A stretch of DNA of 64,000 nt from Corinectria fuckeliana (Eukaryota; Ascomycota; Sordariomycetes; Hypocreales; Nectriaceae), in NCBI GenBank assembly GCA_019137255.1, contig WPDH01000120.1, positions 186,001 to 250,000 of the forward strand. Direction: 5' to 3'. The translations under genes were made by a program, and so were the position numbers. This document shows positions 57,243-64,000 of this stretch, one piece after another. Each line of letters opens with the position of its first letter. The first letter of the stretch is position 1. The notes under the pieces were generated by a model. That model had not been told where the DNA came from. It saw nothing but the letters and a program-made list of their open reading frames with translations, and did not search any database.

Positions 57243-57610
57243 TTTGGCAGCCCAACAGTAGAATAACTCGGGATTTCTCGATTGGAACGGAATGAACGCA
57301 GTGTTTGTGTTTCACAGTGAGCCGCTTGAATAGAAGTTTGCCTACAAGGTTCTTTGATAGTGTTTGTATAGGATTTCCCATATCGGTTTTGGGTGGGGCA
57401 CCGAAATTTTGGCGGTGTCGCACGGCAGAACCTAGCTCCCTGGCCCCGCGGCTTGGAGCTGTGCTATCCCCATCACGTCGTTAGGGGATGGTGCTGCCGC
57501 GACAACGATAACAAGGACACTACGCTCTCGTCAAGCCCGACACCGTCCCTTCCTACCGGTTGATTCATCCTCGAAAACGGCCTTTCATCTTTCCACCCAG
57601 AGATTCAAGG
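57243..57610. other. Divergent promoter between ipi1 and the roadblock gene
   Basis: 368 bp between two divergent starts; no distinct motif recognised. Confidence 0.5.
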
Positions 57611-58133
57611 ATGGCCGAGTCATCTCTTGTACGCATTGTCAACACTACGGGGGGAGCTCCTCTAACAAAGGATAGGCAAATGGGCAAGATCCCCTCGAGG
57701 AGAAGCTGGCCCGTCTGACGAAGAAGCCCGGCGTAAAGGCCAGTATCGTTCTCGACCGGGCGACCGGAGCGATCCTCAAAACTAGCGGGCAAATCGACGC
57801 CCTCCAAACGACGAAGTCGCGAACCACGTCAACAGCATCGACCTTTTCGAACGAGACCCCCGCGCCAGAGGAGGTCGAATCGCGAGGGGTAGAGCAGTTT
57901 GCGGCAATGGTGTGGAACTTTGTGAACAACTCCGGGAGCTTTGTGCAAGAGCTGGATACCGATGTGGGTTTCCCTCCACACTCTGAGTAGAGCGTGTGGA
58001 CCAGGAGTCACGACTGACGTTCGATAGGACGAGGTGAAGCTACTTCGGTTACGAACGCGGAAACAAGAGCTGGTGATTGTTCCGGATCCCAAGTACCTAC
58101 TCGTGGTGGTACATGATACCCCCCCGGCATGAA
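57611..58133 (+). CDS. Dynein light chain, roadblock/LC7 type
   Basis: Three exons (57611-57628, 57676-57963, 58029-58133) join in phase 0 to 136 residues. After MAESSL and ANGQDPLEEKLARLTKKPGV comes the roadblock domain: KASIVLDRATGAILKTSG, a Ser/Thr-rich insertion, VEQFAAMVWNFVNNSG, and the C-terminal block LLRLRTRKQELVIVPDPKYL ending VVVHDTPPA. Roadblock light chains dimerise and bind the intermediate chain of cytoplasmic dynein, linking cargo to minus-end transport along microtubules. The insertion makes it slightly longer than animal proteins (about 96 residues), as is usual in fungi. The introns are 47 and 65 nt, the first with a CTAAC branch site. Confidence 0.93.
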
Positions 58134-60544
58134 AGCAGGCTTTTGAGTATTTCTTACCAAGGCTTCAACGCCGGTAAAGCCCCACGCGAGGTCAGCTCTA
58201 GCTGGGGGAGCATGTACATAGTATAACAACCGGTGCCATTGACTGGGGCAAAGGGAGGAAGGAGGGAGTCAGTCGAGAGACAGGCGGTGAAAAGCTGTGA
58301 TGGCGAGAGAGAACATAGGGGAGATACTGGGCTTTGCATTCGCCCTTCCACCGCACTGAGAGGGCGTCGAGGGAGATAACACACACAAAGGCATGACGTG
58401 TTCCGGGACTGGGGCTGGGACTGGGCGAGCCCGTGGATGGCGCACGGATCCGAAATACAGACATACGGCGCGGCAGCCATCGCGGCGGCGCGGCTTGGGA
58501 GGACCGGAGGGAGCACAACAAGCAGGCTGGAGTTTGCGCCTCATGATAGTGTGCTCATGCCTGTGGGTACAGCAGTACCTATCCTTACCATTTCAAATGC
58601 CGTGCCGTGCCACCAGATGCAGCTATACCCAGGAAGGAGAAGGTTGAGAAGGTTTGTAAGTACGAAGTAGCTGTAGCTGCACGCTGCTGCGTGTTTCGAA
58701 CTTTTTGGAACCGAACGGCTGCAACCGGATGCGGGCGTCGTTTCACGTAGATGGGAAATTATGAAGAGGACCAGGGTTTATGAGTGCGGAGCATCAAGGA
58801 AGCAAGGAAGAGTGGAAGAGCAGAAGAGTGGAAGAACGTGGAAGGGGTGGAGCCGATGCCCCCGAGATTAGAAAGTTTCCCGCGCGGCAGGGATATTGCA
58901 CAACGTTCACACAGGAAGCTTGGTACTCCGGGACTAGGGAATCCCACTAGTTGTAAGGATGGCCAGGTATAGTACATGGAAGAGCCGGTGAGCTGGAGCA
59001 AACAAGCCGTATTAATTAATCGTTGTCGGGCTGCGACTAGGCATACATGTGCGAAACATGGAACCTCAAACACTAAAGATGGGTCACTGCGGGCAAACAA
59101 AACGCCACATCTACGGGGGTGAGACGGCGTGGACGGGCGGTAGCATGATGTAGTCCCTCCAGTGATGCGCCAGGCGACGCTGTGACAGTCCAGAACCGGT
59201 CCTAAACAGCTTCGAGACTTGAATGCCTCTTGGGAAAAGCCCCGAAAGCTTGTCATTAAAGGCTTCGACACTCTACGTGGTACGGAGTAGTTCACTAGCA
59301 AAGTGCCGGGGCGCCGGCGCCGATTTGCGACCAGGAACCGCTAGCGAACGCTATTAAACCTCCCGGGTTTCCGGCCAGGCCTGTGAAGGTTGAAGTGGGG
59401 CACCACACCTTTGGCAGGCGGCGGAGGTTTCGACACATCCCGGTCTGGCTTGGTGATACCGCAGCGGCGCGCCTTTTTATCCATCTACTTCACGCTGGTG
59501 TCCTCTACGGCGCAACTCCACGGGTGTAACAAACCTCCACCCCAGGTCCCCCAACGCACAGGCCGGGCGAGCGTAACACCCTGCTGACGGAGACTAGCTA
59601 CTGGAGGCTGACCAGCATGGGGATAGAAAGGCCCCCCTTCTTCTCCCTCAGAATGGATACGGAATGGATATACCTATATAAGCCTCGAGAGGCAGCGCGG
59701 CAGCGTCGGAGCTCCTGCGGAATGGCGGTCGGCTGCTTGTTTGACCAGAGTTAGCCCTGAGAGAAAAAGGCACGGAGTATATAGTAAAGGGAAACGCATA
59801 TCGCAGATCCCCGATTTAGCCCAGGTTCCCGGGTTCCACGAAAGCCTTGATCCTAGATATATGCGCCGCGTGGGGACGTTTTTGTGAGAGTACGGTACGG
59901 TACACGAGGGCCGAAAGCGAACATTCTCTGGCTTGCGCGGGATTGTGCGCCTAGACGACAACCTGAGACAGCCGAAGGGTTTTCCGATGGCATACAGGCT
60001 GAGCAATGTACGTATGTGGACTGACGGTGGTGTTGGCGGTGCTGGCTGGTGGTTGAGATAACTGCGATGGTGTCCCCCCCCCCCTTCCCTTTACCGTTAT
60101 TTTGCAGTTTCGTCGTCGACATTTTGCCCTCGTTCATCGTTCATCGTTCATCGTTCGTCGTCGTCATTTCCTTGCTGGTCCCGCTGCTCGTTGCTGTCAG
60201 GCCTTCGTCTCGGATGCGCTGGAGCAGACCAGAACTCGCCTAACGACCCAATCTCCCCGGACGTCCATGCTATCCGACGCGTTGGTTGCTTTCGCATGCC
60301 AGAGAAATAGAGGGAAAAGCCTCCGACTTTGCAACTGGGAAAGAAGGAAACCGCGTAACCTGACTGACCGACTGATAGACCAGCGTCTCTTGACTTGTCC
60401 TCTCCGAGGTCGCCGTCCCACTGGGCAATCTATTTGCACCCGCACAGCGCTGGCGCACTTCCGCAGCCGCGTTCCCGCCCACACGTTTACAGCGAGTGTC
60501 CCGCTCACGCCGACCCGACTGATCCGCCGCAGCCGCCGTCGCCG
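58134..60544. other. Intergenic, promoter of the last gene
   Basis: About 2.4 kb with no gene recognised. It includes TACGGAGTA-type motifs near 59280 and 59770, a tandem TACGG near 59894, a C run at 60076, and a heptamer array at 60131-60158 in the likely leader of the next gene. Confidence 0.45.
60131..60158 (+). repeat. Heptamer tandem repeat upstream of the last gene
   Basis: CGTTCAT three times followed by CGTTCGT in 7-bp register, about 390 bp before the ATG at 60545. Confidence 0.7.
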
Positions 60545-63500
60545 ATGCTGCTGCAGTCGCGTGTACCATTCGAGATTCTACCAGGAACTGCGGGAATGCC
60601 ACTCGCCAAAAGCCGGCCGTCGCTGACGAGGCCAAGCGGCCACAAGAAGTCAAAGTCGACGGTCGAGCGCCACCAAACGCCCATGGGCCACAAGAAGTCC
60701 TTTTCTTCGTTAGAGAACAAGATCGGGCTGGTGTCACCGCCTCCGCGCCAGCTGCAACGGCCAGACGCCACGCTTCTAGAAGAGGACGAAGGGGAGGACG
60801 GGTACTACTCCGCCGACAATGTTGGCGGCAATGCGGGCAGCAGCCGCCGCGACGAACCCAGGTCCGGGAGCCTCTTCTCGATGCCAGACTTCCGCCTCCA
60901 GGGCCTGTTCTCCCGGGCCCGGAAGCGCATCAAGGAGCGCGCAGGACGCGACACCGGTTCTGCGCCCGAATCGACGTCGCCCTCGGGGCAGTTGAGCCCA
61001 GACTACTACAGTGTAAGCCAGAAGCCAACAAACCCTTGTTTACCGTTGCACCGACACCTCCCCTTCCTGACAGCAAGCCTATGGCGTGGCCCGGGGACGC
61101 TGCACAGCTCATGGCGTCTCTCCGCCCATCAGGCCACCAAGGGGTTCTTCTCAGCCCAGGCCGGCCCCGTCCTGTGGAGGTGGCCTGGTGGCATCCGATG
61201 GCCTGTGGTGGCCTGTGGTGAACCTATGACGACCCATGACGACCCATGATCTGATGGAGTCCCTCCCGCCGTGTCGCATGCCAGGGCGATCCCGCTACAC
61301 GTCCCAGGTCCTCAGGTCATGGGCCGCCATGGCGGACGGCCCTGTTGCGGCCCTGCTACGGGCCAAGCAAACCATGGATGTTACAGGCCATTCTTGCTTT
61401 GCGGTCCATGGAACAAAAACCCGCCAATGTGCCGCAACGTGCGTCCGCTCCAGCTACGTCCCCGTCTGCTGCAATTGGCTTTGGCCCCTCCCATTCGACT
61501 CACTCAACCCATCCCTCTTCGTCCTTAGATACCTGCTTCTTTCCTTCCTAGGTCCCTTCTTCCCCCCCTCCCTCCGTTGCCTCCAATTGCCTCGTTTGCT
61601 TTTGTCTCGCCCTCGAGGATCAATTCCAATTGTACTGATGCGAGACCTTCTCCCGCCCTTCTAGGTCTCGCCCACGCCCCCCCCGCATTCTCCGCCACAA
61701 CGCGCCGCTCCTGCCGACCGAACCGTCCGCTTCAAGGCCCCACATCCTCACTCGCCAGCACGGCCTCGGCCTCGGCCTCTCGCTTCCCCGCGCTCACCAC
61801 CAGATCCGAATAAGCCCCTCCCCCCAACGCCTCCAACCCCGGGCACCGAGGCGGCCTCTCCCACTTCTCCTCCAGCCAAGCCTGTCCTGAAGCTGGAGAG
61901 AATCATGTCCACGCTCACTGACGGCGAGATTGAGAAGCTCTTCTCCGGCGCCCCCCAGTACTTTGCTCGCAGCGAGGGCCACTGCTCCGGCGCTCCGAAC
62001 CCCAGCGTCGCCTTTCCCTTCGACGAGGCATTGGAGATCCGCGATCTCACCGATCATGTCCAAGTCGAACACCGTGCTTGGAGCAGCGTTACTGCCTGGC
62101 CGCATCTGAGCAGAGACATCAACCACGATGCCGATGCCCAGAAGCAAGCCGCCGAGTGTCGCAAGGCGCACTTTTTCATCCGTTGTCGTGAGCGCCCCAA
62201 CATGCTGAGCATGCAGGGCCTCGAGAAGGGCTCTATGGGCTATCAGTCCGCTCTTGAGCTTGCTGTCGGCGACTCCCTCGAGGAAGAGCAATTTGGATTC
62301 GACAGCGTCGGCAAGAAGGCCCAGGTCATCATCGAGGCGCGCGAGCGCATGGTTTCTGTCCTCGGCCACTTACGCCGCCTTCCCGAGGCTGATCTCCTCA
62401 ACAGGCTCAAGCGGAATGGCGAGCTGTACCGAGACAACGACCTCCGCAAGAGGACCTCTGTCTCAACCTACCAGGACCTCTTCCACACTTTCATGCGGCC
62501 CTGCAACATTGTGGTCGACAAGCGTGACCACTATAGCCTAACCAATCAGATCAACGCCTTGCTCAAGTGTCTTGGCACCTCCAACGTCTGGTTCGACTTT
62601 ACGCATGTTGAATGGAGGATCAGACTGGGCCAGATCCTGTGGGGGGGACGTGACGGCGACGATCTCGAAGATGCCTCATCCATCCACGATGCTTCCAGCA
62701 CTAGCGAGCGCGCCGAAGAAAAGTACTGGCTTCTCATGCAGATTCTCGTCTCGACTGAGCTCCTCATTCGACTGGACGCCGTTACCGAGGGCGAAGAATA
62801 TGGCGTCGAGTCATTCCGGCCCATCGACGTCGTCCACTTTGAGAGGGCTGCGACTCGCATGGTCAAGTGGTCATTACATCTTGCCCGGAGCTGGCTCGAT
62901 AACATTGACCTGACCGTATTCGAGGGAACTCCGCCACGGGAGCCAAGCCCTGCCCCAGGTTCGACAGGATGGTTGGGCTCGCTTGTCAGCAGAATCACCC
63001 TAAGACTCCACCGCGAGGAGGAGAAGAACCCATCTACCATTCGCTATATGATCAAAGGACGCCACGGGCAGCGCCAGGTGGATGGTCTCACACATTTCGC
63101 AAAGAAGCTGCGTTGGCCCGGAATCGACACATACGAGGCGTTGATTTCCGAAAACTTGCGCAACTCTGCTGGAAATCCACCAATGCCTTCTGCCACCCCT
63201 ACACCGAGCTCGAAGGCGAACGGGTCAAAGCGAGAGCCATACTTTGGTACTTGGGAACGCCCCAAGAGCCCGTACGAGAAGGTTCAGCTCCAGCGAAGGA
63301 AACTGGCAGCTGCCCTCCACGCGTCTGGATGGCTCTCGAAGTCGTACATCTTTGGGCTCATTCTTCCTGGCGACGGCATGCATCACTTCCTTATGGCGAC
63401 GCTTTTGGAAAATGACCCTGCAGCGATGGAGAAGTTGGGTCCAGTGGCGAATCTATGCGGAGGCTTTGTGTACTCGGGCAAGAGTTTCTGGAGCACGTCT

Positions 63501-64000
63501 TGCATCGTGGGTCGGGTCATTGCCGCCGGAAAGGGCTCAGCCGAATGCATGGGATGGGTCTCTAGTGACATTGTACCTATTGGAAAAAGTGATGGCTGGC
63601 TCAACATCGAGGCTGAGGATGTCCCAGGTAAGTTCGCCAGTGAGCCCCCTTGATCTACCAAGACAGGACTAACGATACTCAGGAGACTCGGCGCACCTTG
63701 GAAAGAAAGCCAGACTCTGGGCAAAGAAGCGCGTTGAGAAAGAGTCTTCCATCCTCGGAGACGCAGACTTATACTCTGTTTTCCCCGCTGACTTTATTAT
63801 TCCCCACGAAAACAGCTACTCAACTCCTCCCCCGTCGTTATCCATCAAGCTGCGGTCCCTGGAGCTCGTTGCTCCAGCAAACGCGATCCAGTCCACGCCC
63901 TTCACCAAGCAACAGTCGAGCGGGACGTCAACGCCTCATAGTACGACCGGAAAGGACCCTGAACTTCTGTCTTTCCCTGCTACCGTCAACTTTGATATGT
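60545..64000 (+). CDS. Conserved fungal protein of unknown function (partial, runs off the window)
   Basis: Exon 1 (60545-61010) encodes a basic Ser-rich N-terminus with SGHKKSKSTVERH and MGHKKSFSSLENKI; exon 2 (61666-63627) and exon 3 (63683 to beyond 64000) continue in frame. More than 900 residues are visible. The folded part starts around MSTLTDGEIEKLFSGAPQYF with FARSEGHCSGAPNPSVAFPF; later blocks include FIRCRERPNMLSMQGLEKGS, SVSTYQDLFHTFMRPCN and KSYIFGLILPGDGMHHFLMA. No catalytic family can be named. The first intron would be 655 nt with a GTGTAAG donor, unusually long here, so a separate start at 61905 (MSTLTDGEIE) is an alternative, but the Pro-rich frame before 61905 is open and continuous with it. 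The C-terminus lies outside. Confidence 0.7.

Noticed and set aside
1..64000. CRISPR arrays, rRNA genes, tRNA genes
   Set aside because: No regular spaced repeats or rRNA-like sequence seen. A few GGTTCAA/GGTTCGA strings (near 14211, 27619 and 45430) lack a matching cloverleaf by eye, so no tRNA is called.

Overview
The window is nuclear DNA of a filamentous ascomycete (Pezizomycotina, most likely Sordariomycetes). The genes carry short GT...AG introns, mostly 44-110 nt with CTAAC/CTGAC-like branch sites. Proteins such as the Dnf1-type flippase, IPI1, V-ATPase subunit E, an Msc7-type aldehyde dehydrogenase, fungal rhodopsin-domain and DUF3433 membrane proteins and a NACHT-type STAND protein read as typical of that group. 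Intergenic DNA is long and holds simple repeats and several AT-rich islands of the kind left by RIP (repeat-induced point mutation). There is no operon logic; genes are monocistronic and on both strands.

Layout. 1-8.3 kb: a rhodopsin-domain membrane protein (-), a short-chain dehydrogenase (+) with a hairpin/Zn-cluster-like site upstream, a divergent chorismate synthase (+) and a frameshifted gene fragment. 10.4-15.9 kb: a DUF3433 membrane protein (+) converging on a disordered protein with an octapeptide repeat array (-). 15.9-22.3 kb: gene-poor, with simple repeats and a poly-C tract containing two undetermined bases. 22.3-25.7 kb: a low-complexity coiled-coil protein whose leader and first ~640 coding bases contain no ATG at all. 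27.8-33.2 kb: NIPA-like transporter (-), V-ATPase subunit E (+) sharing a divergent promoter with a strong palindrome, and a PIP-box-like nuclear protein (-). 33.2-38.3 kb: no gene seen. 38.4-43.0 kb: Dnf1-type P4-ATPase (+). 44.2-49.6 kb: an accessory block with a small F-box/2EXR-like gene (-) and a damaged NLR-like gene (+), bracketed by copies of a 20-bp terminal-repeat-like sequence. 49.9-58.1 kb: conserved housekeeping genes (aldehyde dehydrogenase, DEAD-box helicase, IPI1, roadblock dynein light chain). 60.5-64.0 kb: start of a conserved fungal protein of unknown function that leaves the window.

Housekeeping functions cover membrane and vacuole biology (flippase, V-ATPase, NIPA, DUF3433), ribosome biogenesis and RNA (IPI1, helicase), and microtubule transport (roadblock). 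The most unusual parts are: the NLR-like gene, with two in-frame nonsense codons where glutamine is expected (CAA to TAA and CAG to TAG, the CpA-to-TpA change made by RIP) and a cut-off ankyrin region; the 1.7-kb ATG-free interval in front of and inside the coiled-coil gene; the period-8 peptide array; and the diverged chorismate synthase. I did not find a clear multi-gene novel system. Gene models were spliced by eye; exon boundaries preserve frame wherever both are stated.
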